In this document: positions 1 to 12,462 of the stretch, piece after piece
Layout: each line of letters opens with the position of its first letter
How positions within the stretch are numbered: position 1 is the stretch's first letter
DNA from: Panax quinquefolius
Taxonomy: Eukaryota > Streptophyta > Magnoliopsida > Apiales > Araliaceae
Assembly: GCA_020205615.1 (NCBI GenBank)
Contig: CM035151.1
Span: 39,056,977-39,120,976 of the forward strand
Direction of reading: 5' to 3'
DNA length: 64,000 bases
Translations under genes and position numbers: made by a program
Notes under the pieces: generated by a model
Databases searched by the model: none
What the model saw: only the letters and a program-made list of their open reading frames with translations
What the model was told of the DNA's origin: nothing

Positions 1-116
1 AGTTTGATAATATTGTGCAATTCATCGTGACAAATATTGCAGTCAATTAAAAACAGAAATCAACTCACTCTTTGCAATTGCAACCATAATGAGACAGATT
101 TCCTGCAGTAATATGT

Positions 117-122
117 TTTATT
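117..122 (-). terminator. Candidate polyadenylation signal of the fucosyltransferase-like gene
   Basis: AATAAA occurs on the minus strand about 400 nt downstream of the TAG stop at 527, inside AT-rich sequence. Plant poly(A) signals are loose, so this is only a candidate. The stretch 1-526 holds the presumed 3' UTR and flank, and no gene was seen there. Confidence 0.3.
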
Positions 123-440
123 TTAGCAATAATGGAAAAATATAAGAATATATTGATGGTAGGTCTCTATTAGAAATCAATTTAAGATGAATTTAATCAT
201 ATGCCATATAAAGAGGTGAAGAGGGGGAGACAGAAGAAGAGATGAACTATATTAGAAGAACCAAACTGCATAATTTACTATTTAGCCACAAAAAATAAAA
301 ATAAAAAGAACCAAATTGCATACATATTTACATATGCTTATTCTAGTAGGAAGATCTGATCTGTTAAGTATTTGTAAATACACATTAAGGTATGCAAAAT
401 TGAACACTACACTAAATAATCACCAACCGCGGTTTGTAAT

Positions 441-592
441 TTATATACACACGAACCTGTTCTTGTTGACGAGGAAAATTGTCTGGCCATAACTTTTCCT
501 AGTATTGTTGGCAAGCTTTCAACAACCTACCAGAAACGATCCTTGTTGACGCTTAAGTAACCGGCCATTACTTTTCCTCCGGTGTTCCTCAT
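441..592 (-). repeat. Imperfect duplication of the 3' coding end
   Basis: Minus-strand sequence just after the stop (about 510-441) repeats the last coding segment (about 592-527). Both contain GGAAAAGTWATGGCC followed by CGTCAACAA and a GGWTCGT-like end. The coding copy gives GKVMAGYLSVNKDRFW and stop. The second copy would read GKVMARQF and then diverge. It looks like an old local duplication in the 3' UTR, or a relic of an alternative last exon. Confidence 0.55.
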
Positions 593-3500
593 GCCGTCTA
601 TAAGAAAGCACCACGTTGAACCCAATGCTCCAATGAAGAAGTCGGATTCTGCAGCCATCAAGAAATTAACTAGAGGATAGTTGGTGCTGGTTTCCCTGCC
701 AAGACTGGCTTCATACGTTGCCATTGTCATGTTTCCTACTTGGCGTGATACATTTGTGAAGTAAAATTTCCAATGAGGGTATGATCTTGACTTGTTAATG
801 ACTTCCTGAAAATATTTACTGTTACAGATTGTTCCAACAAGTTACTATAACCCTCCATTGGGAACTTGGAACACATGGAGGAAAAGAAAGGAAAAGGGGG
901 GGAAATGTTTTTTAAAAAAATCTATCTAAATGAGATAAATCTAATTGTATATCCTTCTAGAAAATATAATATTTCGACCAATGCTAAATTTAAGAGTAAA
1001 AAATGATTTTAAAAGTTCCAATAAATTTGTAGATTTCATTTCCTTTTTGAGTTCTTCAAATTCCAAATGGACCTCAAGTGTTCCCACTTTATGAAATAAA
1101 AAAAAATGAAGGGTGAGAAAAACATTAAACCTGCATTTCAGTGGAGAGCCAGATGCTGTTAAGATGGGGAAAGCGATTTCTGATGCGATCAGCAAGACGC
1201 ATGTATTCTTCAAATTCAACTACCTTCATTTCACATGCCTTGTCTCCCATTCTTACATGCATGCTTAGCAATGGCCTTGGCATCCATGGTTTATGATTTG
1301 ACCATACAAATTCTTCTATGTCAGATCTACGCTTCTCTTTATCATCCTGCAAAGAAAGACTTCTTATAATGCAATGTCATTTAAAAAAAATCCATATTTG
1401 GATCATTCATATTAGTGTATAATGCATGGATTGGTATTAACTTTCAAACTTAAACTTCAGCTAGTCTATCACTCCCAAGTGAACATACACACAGACTCGC
1501 CCATTTGAGAGAAGAGTTATATCAATCCACACAAATATAATGTACCAATAACTTTGTAATTAACACGAGATTTTGATATTTACCTTATAAATGGCTCTAA
1601 ACATCAATATAAAAAGTAGATGGAAGTTAAGAGGCAGTGCAGGAAACAGTTTCAAATTTCGGGGTTAAAAAAGAAATGTTCTTCTTGATAGTTGATATTG
1701 GAGAATGTGTGATCCATATACAAGAAAAAAATGTGAGTGGAATAACAAAAAGGTTTTTGAATCCTACATTAAACGTTTATCATACCATGTAGTTCAGTGG
1801 AACCTGGACTAGCTCACGAAGACAGCTGAGGGTGATAGCCCAACCAGGTTGATTCTATGTTCATATTGTTGTTCATATCACCCAAAGAAAAAAGAAAAGA
1901 AAATGTGAAGGTAGAAGTTGGTTTGCTTTTATATTATCACCTAGAAGTTTCACTATAAAGTTTCTGGAAAGTCATTTACAGGTCCTGCTGAACATGAGAA
2001 GAGTCTTAAAAGACACTCCGTTTGCTAATCCAGAGTGAAGCTCTACCAATCTAGTTGGTAAATTTCTGTTATATTTTTAAATTTCCAAGGAAAGAAGGAT
2101 CTACAATGCACCGAATGAGTAAATATACAATAGCTCTTCTAACCAAGTATATACGCATATCTAATTAACTTACAAAAAGGTTAATTATATTGTTTTTATG
2201 AATAGCGAAATTTCCCCCAAGGAACTTCTAAAAGGAAAGAGGAAAACTAAATCAGTCAGCATTTGTGCAAATTCATCAGTTGGTTGTACGCAAAGGAATG
2301 TAGTTCTTTTTTTCTTGAAACAAATAGTGCCTAAATTCACTAGAAATACAGTTAAATGTGGAAAGAAGTTAATATAATGGACGAGTCTATCTATTTCCGT
2401 TCATGAACTTCAAAAGAACTATTGATAGCCGAAGGGCTCTCTATTATAAAAATAATTGAGAGAAATAGCAATATTTGAATACACTCGGTGAAGGCTAAAA
2501 ATGATTTATACTTTTTTTCAACTGAATACCTCTGGCAAATCTTCAACTGGAGTTGAAAGAACCATTTTCGCAGCTTCCAATCCGAATGCTTCATGCCGCG
2601 CAACATTCAGTAAGCTGCATGTGTACTCAGTCTGGAATCTCATAAGATAGCGCACTGCCTGAAAATGACAAAAACTAAGATAATTATCAAGAATCATGCA
2701 AGATATCTTCACCAAAACTCTCTCAATCAGTCTTTATATTATTACAAATGCTTATAAATAAATACTCATATTACTGAAAGGACATTAGAGAGCATTGAAA
2801 TCATTTGAAAAACATGCATCATGAATTGTCAAGTAAATTCATAATCACATTATTACTTTATTAAAAAGAGAACATTTTTGTCAGAGTGAGGTTTATAAGT
2901 GATGTAAAAGCATGACAATTGTTTATCCAACTTTATTCTAATAATTTTAGGAACCCAGCTTCCTCATCCTAAGTGGACAAATTCCTACTTCTGCTTACCT
3001 AGCTACTGACTTGTAATGTTTTAGTTGATACAGAAATTACATTGGAATATAGTCAATATACAATAACTGTAAGGACATAATATTACTTCTTTTGGCCAGG
3101 CGGAATGGAACATAGCTTCAATCTCCACTCCTCAAAATGTTAAGAGGTTACAGAACAAAAGTAAATACAAGACAAAATATATATATATAGGGACTTATTC
3201 ACAGTCAACGTTGCAAATTTAAGGTTATCCTTACAACAGATCATGACCGTCTATCCGTTGATCGAACGGTTAAATAGAGTCTCCGTCCGCAGTTTAGTTT
3301 TCAGTATTCTGCATTTCAATACTGCGGACGGAATAGATGTCCAAAATACCCCTCCTAATACAAGTCCTCCGTCCGCAGAATTAAACTACGGAGCCTAAAA
3401 AACTTTAAAAAAAATTTCTTTGGCATCCGCAGTATTAAACTGCGGAGCCTAGAATTTCAAACCAAAACCAACTCTTAAAAGAGATCAGATTGAAAGTGCA

Positions 3501-6500
3501 TAGCAGCTTGTACCCATTATCAAGAGGAGCTAGAGTAACCAAGAAAACAAATGACAGCTGCTATATAACTGCAAAGCTAAGTTACCCTCATGTGACCCTA
3601 GAATTCCAGCATAAATCATGCAGGAAATTTGACCCAAGACAGGCCCACGTGATATACTAATTGTTTTAGCCCAATTGCAGCTCCATGCATGAACACTACG
3701 TGCCTTCATCAATGACTCCATCCATTTAGTTGTATCAGTATTTCTGTTTTGCAAATTGCACATAATAAGATAGTAGTTCCCTAAAATTCCAATGAATGCT
3801 TTATTCAAGAATTCTCGAGCCCAAAACAGGAATTGTCATATACCATCAGAGCTTACTGGGAATGATCAACAACATAAAACAATACTAGTATGAAAAAGAA
3901 AGAAATGATCTAATCACTCTACAAATTGTAATGGAAATGACAAATATGTCCCTTCTAATAATAATAGACTATACCATCAATACTAACAACCGACTCTACC
4001 ATCAATTCCACTCTACGACTATGACTGACTCTACGATTGTATTGATTCCACTCTACGATTTCATTGATTCACTCTGTGAATCAATGAAAACTAATAACTG
4101 TCTAATGACTTAATAACTAGCTATTGGATTATTGACCCAACTCATATTCCCTTGCATTATACTATAAATTTCAAACCAAAAAAATTAAACAAAAGTATGG
4201 TAGTAAAGAAAAAAGAAGAAAAAGAGGCAAATAACAATGAACTCACAAACCAGAACCAGCAGCAGCAAGAAGACTGCTACTGGCTTCTAGCCATGATAAT
4301 TATGGTCTCTATACATACACTTCCCTGAAACCTACTCTTTTGATCTCTGCCAATTTATTTCACAACTCATATTTTTCATAACAATTTCCAAAAAATTACA
4401 TTGGAGAGACTTTCTCCTCTTACCTCCACTCTTTCTCTTTTGTTTTTCAGCACCTCTATGTTTCTTCTTGTTCAAAAGAATTCAAATGGGATCTCTTGTT
4501 TGATGTTTTAATCTCATCCCGGTGATAAGAATTTCCAAAGGGGAAAGATGTCCCACTGAGAGGTGAAATCCCCTACTACAACAGCGAGTGAGAAGCAAAA
4601 CAAAGAATTAAGAGAGAATTTGGGGAAGAAGAAGATAGAGACTAGAATTTTGAGAGAGGAAATCGCAGTGTGAATATAGAAGTCGTAGAGTGAGATTGTA
4701 GAAATTGTAGAGTGAGATACGTTGCCCCCTCAATAAAAGTCTACTCTTCTCCCCTGCCCCCTCAATATCCTCCTATTCCTTGACCACTAGAACCATCACC
4801 GTCACAATCTCCTTCTCTTCCTCCACCACCACCACCACCGGAACCAATTCGTGGGAAATTATTCTACCAAACCAACAACCAGGAAGTGGTTTATTAAATC
4901 CAAATGGCAAACCCAGACAGTACAAAAGGATCTATTAATGAGAATGGCTGAGTGGGCTGTAACGGTGGAGATGAAGTTTTATCAACACTACCATTCCAAA
5001 TAGGAAAGTTTTTAATTTTAGGAAAAACTTGATATGGAAGGGGGAAAAACTCAGAGACAGATCCAGAGAATCCAAACAAGTCAGGTGGGTAAGATCCGAA
5101 AAAGGAAAGTTTTTTAATTGAAAACCAACTTTGTAGCTGATATTTCAAGGGAAAATGGAAAAAAACAGACATGGTGAAGAGAGAGAAAAAGAGTGAAACA
5201 AAATGTTAGGACATTGTTGTGAGAAGAAACAAATATGCCGAGAATACTGCAATTCTTTTTTTTTAAGTTTTTCAAGCCCCGCAGTTTAATACTGCGGATG
5301 TCAAAGATTTTTTTTAAGTTTTCCAGGCTACGCACTTTAATTCTGCAGACGGAAGAGTTATCCTAGGAGGAGTATTTTGGACATTTGTCCCGTCTGCATA
5401 TTAAACTACAGAATACTGGAAACTAAATTGCGGACGAATACTCTATTTAACAGTTCGATCAACGGATGGACGGTCACGATCTGTTGTGAAGATAACCTTA
5501 AATTTATAACGTTAGCTATGGATCAGTCCTCATATATATATGTATGTATATATATACAAGGAAAACCAAGGATATTTTCTTTTATTTTATATGAAGTCTT
5601 GAACTTTAATTTTTATTATAGGATACCAGAACTTCCTCTATTCTAGACGACTCTTTGACTGTACCTGTGCTCTCCACCACCTCCTGTCCATTTTTCGATG
5701 ATGTGCAATCAGACTACCATTTACTTCTGTTGTTGGCTGTAAATAACTCCAAGGATAACCCCATACCCTGTAATGAAATTTAACACAAATGTCACAAGGA
5801 ATTGGTAATATGATTATTTATATGCTTAAATTATTAAAGAATTCATTGCTAAGATGTGCTACAGCTTGCCTAGGAATCCGTCCCGCCCATACTCCTTTAG
5901 AAGTGTAATTTTCTTTTCCTGTTATAGTTCCATTTCCCCATGCTTCTTTTTCTTCCATGAGCTGAAATGCACGGTCTTGGCACTCCTCAGACGTCTCAGG
6001 AAAGAAATAGCAAGACCAACTAGAGCGTGATGTTCCTATCAGAACAGAAATCTTATAAGTTAATTGTAATTCTTCAAATTTTCCAATAAAACATATCTTC
6101 AAAATATTCGTGTTACTTAATTCAATCTAGTCCTTAAAACCAAAAAATGGTATCTCATCATCATGAACAAACAAGTTAATAGTGATGAAAGGCATGCAGT
6201 GTATATTCCTAAATTTAACACACTACCAATGCCACTTTCATCAATACGGGGGTAATCTTCGAGTAACTTCTAGAAAAAACTTGCTTTAGTATAATTAAAC
6301 ATGTTATTTTCTCGTAAGTGAAAATGAATATATCAAATGAAAAAAACCACCTAGGAAAATGGGGTAAAGAAAGTGCAAAAGTTTTAATTTCTTTTACCAT
6401 TTGAGCTTATAGAAATAGAAATGACCAGAAGGTTGAATGATATAAAGAATGATTGTAATGATTATGAGATACAACGAGTTGAGAGCTCAACATTTCACCA

Positions 6501-6566
6501 ATACTGAAGGTTAGGATGAAGTTTTAGGGTTCTCCAAGGTATCCTTAAATCAATTTGGAACAGTGA

Positions 6567-6603
<37 letters not shown>

Positions 6604-9600
6604 GCTACTTTTGAATATTTTATCAAAAAATAAAAGGATAAGGGTATACTTGTTTGAATAAATGTGAACACGTCGCACACTGAATCTTAATTTTTACAAA
6701 AATTACCAAATAAATAGAACAAAAGAAACACTGGAAAGGAAATTTTAGCACATTGAAGGTCACACTTTTACCTTTACAACCATCATGGTCAGCACGATTG
6801 TAGTAGTTTGTGACAAGTACCCTATTTTCATTAATTGCAATGGCAAGAAGCCCACACATGCCAGCAAGCTGGGCTCCTATCCCAAATCCTGGAATTTTCT
6901 CCCAGTCAGCTATAAGAAACCTTACACTAGGATCACTGCAGTTTGAGGGATGTTGATGGACCCATATGTCACTTTGCACTTCCCTCGTAAGTGGATAATT
7001 TTCTTCATCTGATCCTGTGATCTGAAAAACTCATAGATTTGTAAAATACTGATGACTAGAGCCATTTAAGTAGAAAAACAATACTTTTTAGAAGAGAACC
7101 TAGATCACACTCATCATGCCAAATGAACACTTTAAATTTATGAATCCAAATAGCCAGACTGATGCACCATTATGCCAACATATTTAGTTTACTGATTGTG
7201 CAGATCAGTTAGATATCATGATAGAGGTGACTGGCCTACCAAAGAAGCAAGTTCAGTGAAGCTTTTGTTTTCTTAAATTTTTTGGAAATGAGGAAGAAAA
7301 ACGTGGCTAAGTTGAAATCTATAGGCACCAGATTGACAAGAGGCGCATTCTTTAATGTTGATATGGACTTTTTCAAGATATGAGGAAAACAGATAGATTG
7401 ACTAGAAGCAACAAAAGAATAGACCATGGCCAAGTTAAAATCCACAAGAAAATGATGAGTAGATAATAAGATATTATGAAACGTGTCATTCGACGACATA
7501 GGTTATATGTAGATTATTTGGGATTGATTACTATATAATTTAACTACTAGATCTTCCAATAGATGCATAAAAGAAACTAAAAACTCCTTTCAAATAGACG
7601 AAAAAAGAAAGCTGTTGTAAGGGCAAGATGAACTTCTAACAACAATTTGATTAGCATTATGATAAACTAGTTTTTCCTTCTCTAGCGGAGAACTTCATCA
7701 TGTCCTAAACATGTTATTTAACTGTCATCAATTAGTTTACAAAATTGCAGTCTAATTTGCAAATCCAACTAAATGAGTTCAAAACCGTGGTTTCCATATT
7801 TATCTGCCTATATATTAATATTTATTTCTACTTTAGTAAATTCTATAAATGGGAAAAAGTAGTTGCAATATTAGCAAACAAAACTTATTCTATAGATAGC
7901 TACATTTGCGGTAATAACTCAGTAACATACCCACGGAGGATAAGAACCTCTAGATACGGGTTGATGATTATAATTGCTCAGCTGCTCTTCTGCTGCTGAG
8001 AAAAGGTAATTATTTAACATCCCCTTCCAAATTGTCCATGGAGGAAGCCTCTCATTCTCCACTCGTTTATCAAGATATTGATTTACTTCAACATTCAACT
8101 TGCAGTTTTCCAAATGAGGGGCTTTTGGTACTTTGGATATGCCTAGTCCGATACTATGCAAGAGCTGACCTTTCTCCTTTGATTTATTAAGTAATGCACT
8201 CCAACTTAAATACAGAGACGAGACTCTTTCATCAATTGAAAGGTTGATACGTTTCTTGGAAAACGTCTTTCTTTCTATTTCCATTGGTTTAACATTGCAG
8301 TCACTGCCTGTAAACATAGTAAAACATGTTATTGTCTAGGACAATACGAAATGGTGTTAAATGGAACGTTAATTGTCCTCACCAGAATTAGTCTAATGAA
8401 AATCATGGGCATTCCTTGTACAATGTTTTTGCATAAACTAATTAGATGGAATTTGATGGTGAAGTCCTGGCAAAGGAGTTTCACTGTATCATATAAGCAA
8501 AGCAAGCAAATGGATTTGGTTACAGTATTTCTCATATGATGTTTGTGAGCATTAGGCATGTACTAAAGGAATTTCACCGATTCCTTTCAATTCATGGAAT
8601 TCACCCTCTTGAAGAGGTAACAGTGTCTCAAATAAGAATTATAGTTTCTACAACTATGAAAGTCTTTTATATTGATGTATTACTTGTTAATAGCCTATAC
8701 CTATAATGTAAATTAGAGATATTCCCTTAAAGTATGTGTCAAATCTAACCCGAAGAACATTAGACTAGCGATACGCCTTGGTGTAACTAAGAAGTCACGT
8801 CTAGAAGATAGACACAACGAAGTTACAATATGAAACCTTCAATATTAAACTTAACCAAATTTTTACCAACTCTCCACCTTCCCCTAGAACCCCCAAAATT
8901 AAACACCGAAAATGACAAGTTCACCTGCAGGCTACAAGAAGAGGCTGCATTAATGACCATTCTAACTCAAGAGTGGCTATTATTGAGTCTACCCCTACAG
9001 GTAAGAACCCCCCACACCCCATAAAAAACCCAAAGCTAAAAAAAATGGAAAGCTCAAACAATCTATTTTATACAAGATGTTATGATTGGACTCTATATGA
9101 AATGGATGAAGTTATTAAACTAAATCATTATTTGCCAACTTTGTGTAAAGTATAATCTCAAATTAAAAAATGTAAATTAGAGATATTCCCTTAAAGCAGT
9201 ATGTCTAATCTAACCCAAAGAACTTCGGACTGGCGGTACTTGGTGTAACTAAGAAATCACATCTAGAAGATAGAGGCAATGAAGTTACAAATATGAGACC
9301 TTCCCCCAAAACCCCAAAAATTATACACCGAAAATTGACAAGTATGCTCACCTATTATTCAGTCTTTACTTACAAATAAGAACACCCCCACAAAAATGCC
9401 CAAGCCAAAAAAGAGAAAAGTTCAAACAATCTTTTGTTGTACACAAGATATTATGATTGGACAATATGGAATGGATGAAATTATTAAACTAAATCATTAT
9501 TTGCCGACTTTGTGTAAAGTATAATCTCGAATTAAATAATGAAATCTGTAGTACAATTTACTTTTAAATTTAGGTTCCTTCAATTAGACCTCTTAGGACA

Positions 9601-10365
9601 TCCTCATCATGGATTTTTCACTCATGAGTTTCTACATAGTAATGACTGGACCACAGTCCAAATTTTCTGCATAATCTTCCAATTCCAAATCACACTTGGT
9701 ACAATAGTGATTTTTCATTTAACTCTACTTTACCTGAAACTTGGCAATTTTCTAAATAAAACACGCCGAGAAAACGTAGCCAGTAACTCCAACATCTCCA
9801 GTTCTTTAGCAGGATGTTACGACGACAAGATTTGAAACTATACTAACAATTTGACAGCCCATTTTTTCACTGAAATTCCTCTAATGTTCAATAATATCAT
9901 AATGGACCTAACCAAAAAAGTACCCTGTTTAATAGGTTACCCAAAAGCAAGAAAATCCAATAAAATGACAAATAAATTGTCACTAGTTTATTCAACAAAT
10001 TTCTTAAACAAAATACCAACTCTAGCAAAAATTGGAGAGAAATATAGATAGAATACACACACACAAAAAAAAGGAGATAGAGAGATACATAAGTGGAATT
10101 CTCACTTACCAATAATTATTGAACTCAAATTTGATGTCAAAAGTCCAGTAGAAAATGTGGAAGTGGAAACTCCACCAAGTTCAAATGTACCAAATGAAGT
10201 AAGAGCAGCCAGAAACATTGAGGCAAGACAAATCCCACAAAGAAAACCCACCACACAAATTTGACATGGAAATGAGTTTCCCATTTGAAGAGCTCTCTGA
10301 GAAACAACTCTATCAAGAGACTTCGGATTATTTAGAGGCTCCATCTCTTTTTCAGAAGAAATCAT
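527..10365 (-). CDS. FUT8/GT23-like putative fucosyltransferase, nine exons, 614 aa
   Basis: Predicted Golgi glycosyltransferase resembling alpha-1,6-fucosyltransferases (GT23), which use GDP-fucose. Coding exons on the minus strand: 10365-10110, 8307-7931, 7021-6772, 6035-5870, 5767-5665, 2658-2530, 1854-1786, 1346-1131 and 805-527. They sum to 1845 nt in one open frame (614 aa plus TAG), and all junctions are phase-consistent. Residues ~35-58 (ICVVGFLCGICLASMFLAAL and beyond) form one hydrophobic segment after a short N-terminus, as in a type II signal anchor. Exon 3 has a GFGIGAQLAGM block comparable to the GYGCQL region of FUT8. Exon 8 has HVRMGDK at ~480-486, matching the GDP-fucose site HVRRTDK except that the second Arg is Met. 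Exon 9 has an SDFFIGALGSTWC block comparable to FUT8 ADFLVCTFSSQVC. A second ATG lies at 10344. Family assignment is from remembered motifs; substrate is unknown. Exon 7 has a pyrimidine-poor acceptor but is needed for a full-length product. Confidence 0.86.
3190..3475 (+). repeat. Left terminal inverted repeat of the intron 5 element
   Basis: Matches the reverse complement of 5265-5530 with scattered substitutions. Shared landmarks in order: AAATTTAAGGTTAT, CCGTTGATCGAAC, GTTAAATAGAGT, TGTCCAAAATAC, CCGCAGTATTAAACTGCGG. Confidence 0.8.
5265..5530 (-). repeat. Right terminal inverted repeat of the intron 5 element
   Basis: Inverted partner of 3190-3475. Read on the minus strand it shows the same landmarks in the same order. 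The small indels and substitutions between the arms indicate an old insertion. Confidence 0.8.
5768..5869 (-). other. Intron 4 with non-canonical GC donor
   Basis: The minus-strand junction reads CCTAG|GCAAGC at 5870/5869, and the acceptor reads TTACAG|GGTATGG at 5768/5767. Joining AG to G makes an Arg codon and keeps the frame into VWGYPWSYLQ. The GT-free donor is the only junction that both preserves phase and continues the conserved sequence. The other seven donors I placed are GT. GC-AG introns are a known minor class spliced by the major spliceosome. Confidence 0.8.
8707..9540 (+). repeat. Two-copy tandem duplication in intron 1
   Basis: Copy 1 spans about 8707-9169 and copy 2 about 9170-9540. 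Both begin ATGTAAATTAGAGATATTCC, share GGTGTAACTAAGAARTCAC and TCTAGAAGATAGA, and end near TTGTGTAAAGTATAATCTC. Copy 1 is ~90 bp longer because of extra sequence in the middle. The block is in intron 1 (8308-10109) of the fucosyltransferase-like gene and has no credible coding content. Whether it is also dispersed elsewhere in the genome cannot be seen here. Confidence 0.8.
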
Positions 10366-12462
10366 AATTTATAATGAGAACCCCCAAACACCCCTTTAAA
10401 GGTGTTCACTCACTTTCAGCACATCATGTGCTCAACTAACATCTAGCTACTAATTACTATCACATGAAACTTTTTACCTTTTCTTTTCCTGACCAGCTAC
10501 ATGAAGAAATCTCATATAATTTTTTTTTTAAAAAAACAACACAGAATTGGAATTTGGGTTTTCTCCAATTGGTACAACTAGAGAGAAAGGACAGTAGCTT
10601 CAATCTGTATTTCTCAATAGAATTTCCTCACAATAACAGCCTTCATAATGTGGTGGTCCAGTTCTTTCTTCCTTTCAACTGCACAAACATAATTGAAAGT
10701 CCTTTAAACCAAAAAGAATATACAGAAAGGAAAAACAATCAATTAAGTGTAACCATCAAAGATTGGAAATAGAAATCAAACATACCCATTTAGCTAAATA
10801 AATAATTTCATTTGTTAGAACTTAGAAATCACATAAATGAAAATTTTACAAGAAACCCATAAATTAAAGGCTTATTTACCTTTCAATAAAGTTACCCAAA
10901 TTTATTTTTATTGAAAAAAGCAAACTTGTATTGAATAATCACAAAAATCCATTCCAACAAGAGATCAGAAGAATACAGAGCAGTGAAAAGTCAGTCATGG
11001 CTGCCTTACAGCTGGGCTGTCAAAATAAAAAAGGAAAGCATGCATAAAGACACTTGTGCTGCAGCATTTCCTAATTAAGATTTTCAATTCTATGAAAGAT
11101 AAAGAAAAGATAACCCACAAAAAAATTAATAATAATAACTTAACCAGTTACACTCCAAAGAAACAAACAAGCAGAGAACTTGTATCTCAAACGATAGAGA
11201 TAAATTAAATAAACATGGCATTTTTAAGCAAAAGACAAAAGGGAAAACAATAATTATAGGCTGAGCGGCCAGGCGACCTATCCAAAATTTTTGTAAAAAT
11301 TATACCTAAATTCTTGCATTTTTATAAAAATTTCAATTAAAATAAATATTATTATATATTTTTAAAAATACAATAAAAAAAAATTGACTAATCGCTAGAC
11401 CGATGGCCATTGGCCGGTTGCCGGAGAAGACTCGAGGGAAAAATCAAAATTAGAGATAAAAAGGCATTGGAAAACTGACCCATAAAAAAGTTTCAATAAA
11501 GTTTCCCAAGAAACACAAAGACAAATCATCCTTGTATATTCACTCACTCATAAGTAGTCATAACCAGTTCTGTCACTTTCTCTCTCCTATGAGCAACAAA
11601 AATTGTGTGTATTAGTCACCACTGAAGTGTACAGAACAACTACAAATAAAAGAATCACATTGAATATATTCCCTCCTACGCAAGTGGGACCCACTCTACT
11701 CCTTGCATCTTCACAGTCCAGCTGTTTTTCCTAAAAATTACAACTTGATGACCTCAATTAGCTTATGTATGTAATTTTTATAATATCGTAACAAAATTAT
11801 ACGACTATTTATTTACGAGTATTATAACGTCAAAATTATAAATATTAGTAATCTTAAAATTATAATATCGAAATTATAATTATAATCAAAAGATTATTAA
11901 GTTATTTTATAATTTATAGATTAATAGTCTCAAATTTAAATTTAAAAACAAACAAAATTTAAAATTAATATTCATATCTCAAATATAATCATTGCAAACA
12001 AACATAACTTGAGATTATATCACAAATTATACATTACTAATATATGTGGTTAAGGGTGTAAATGAACCAAGTCGAGCAGCGTACTGAGTTGCTCAAATTT
12101 GATTCATATAATTTATCGAAAGATAAAATAAAAAGTTTAATTGAAATTCGCTTTTGCTCTGAAATCGAAGATTTATCTTCTAATCGAGTCCGAACAGTTT
12201 AAACTTTTCGGACGAATATGATCTGAATATTAATAGAAAATTATAATTTGAGAATGTTCGAGTAATTTATATTTGATCATATTTGAATCATTTATATTTT
12301 AAGTCGAGTTCAAATCGAACTTTTAATCGAGCGAGTATAAATCGAGCCCGAACTATTTGCTTATTTTATAACCTTATGTGTTACGCATTATGTTTGTGTA
12401 ATTAAGAAAAAAAATAAAACTTAAAAGACATAAATGAAAAAAGATAAAAGATAAAATAAGGA
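10366..12462. other. Upstream region of the fucosyltransferase-like gene, no gene seen
   Basis: Presumed promoter and 5' UTR of the minus-strand gene, between its ATG and element H. It is AT-rich, with pyrimidine-rich stretches (for example 11570-11590) and a homopolymer-rich block near 10500-10560. No long conserved ORF was found and the transcription start was not located. A GC-richer patch at 11260-11430 (gagcggccaggcgacc and gatggccattggccggttgc flanking an AT-rich core) has the look of a small MITE-like insertion, but boundaries are unclear. Confidence 0.4.
12051..12362. repeat. Possible short interspersed or MITE-like repeat
   Basis: Begins AAGGGTGTAAATGAACCAAG and is rich in TCGA/CGAGC-type motifs (gtcgagc, aatcgagtccgaac, aagtcgagttc, atcgagcccgaac). 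This style is typical of short plant repeats inserted near genes. No clear TIR pair or TSD was found. Confidence 0.35.

Larger units (their letters stand above)
3190..5530. mobile_element. Long-TIR DNA transposon (Mutator-like or similar) in intron 5
   Basis: About 2.34 kb lying entirely inside the intron between exon 5 (5665) and exon 6 (2658). The ends are long inverted repeats: the left begins GGGACTTATTCACAG and the reverse complement of the right begins AGGACTGATCCATAG. Homology runs for ~265 bp. Both ends sit in (AT)n, so the target-site duplication cannot be resolved. The TIRs contain short palindromic blocks built on tccgcagtattaaactgcgga-like sequence. Interior 3480-5260 has no recognisable transposase. 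It includes a CCACCA-type run near 4815-4840 and a 92-codon minus-strand ORF (4894-5172) of unknown origin that might be a captured fragment. Long TIRs suggest a non-autonomous MULE, but this is not proven. Confidence 0.68.

Noticed and set aside
6565..6601. GT/GA microsatellite in intron 3 (about 6565-6601) as a regulatory element
   Set aside because: A simple repeat only, with nothing to support function.
9539..10772. Plus-strand ORFs near 9539-9835 and 10464-10772 as small genes
   Set aside because: They lie in intron 1 and the upstream region of the minus-strand gene, lack similarity or codon bias, and look like chance ORFs in AT-rich DNA.
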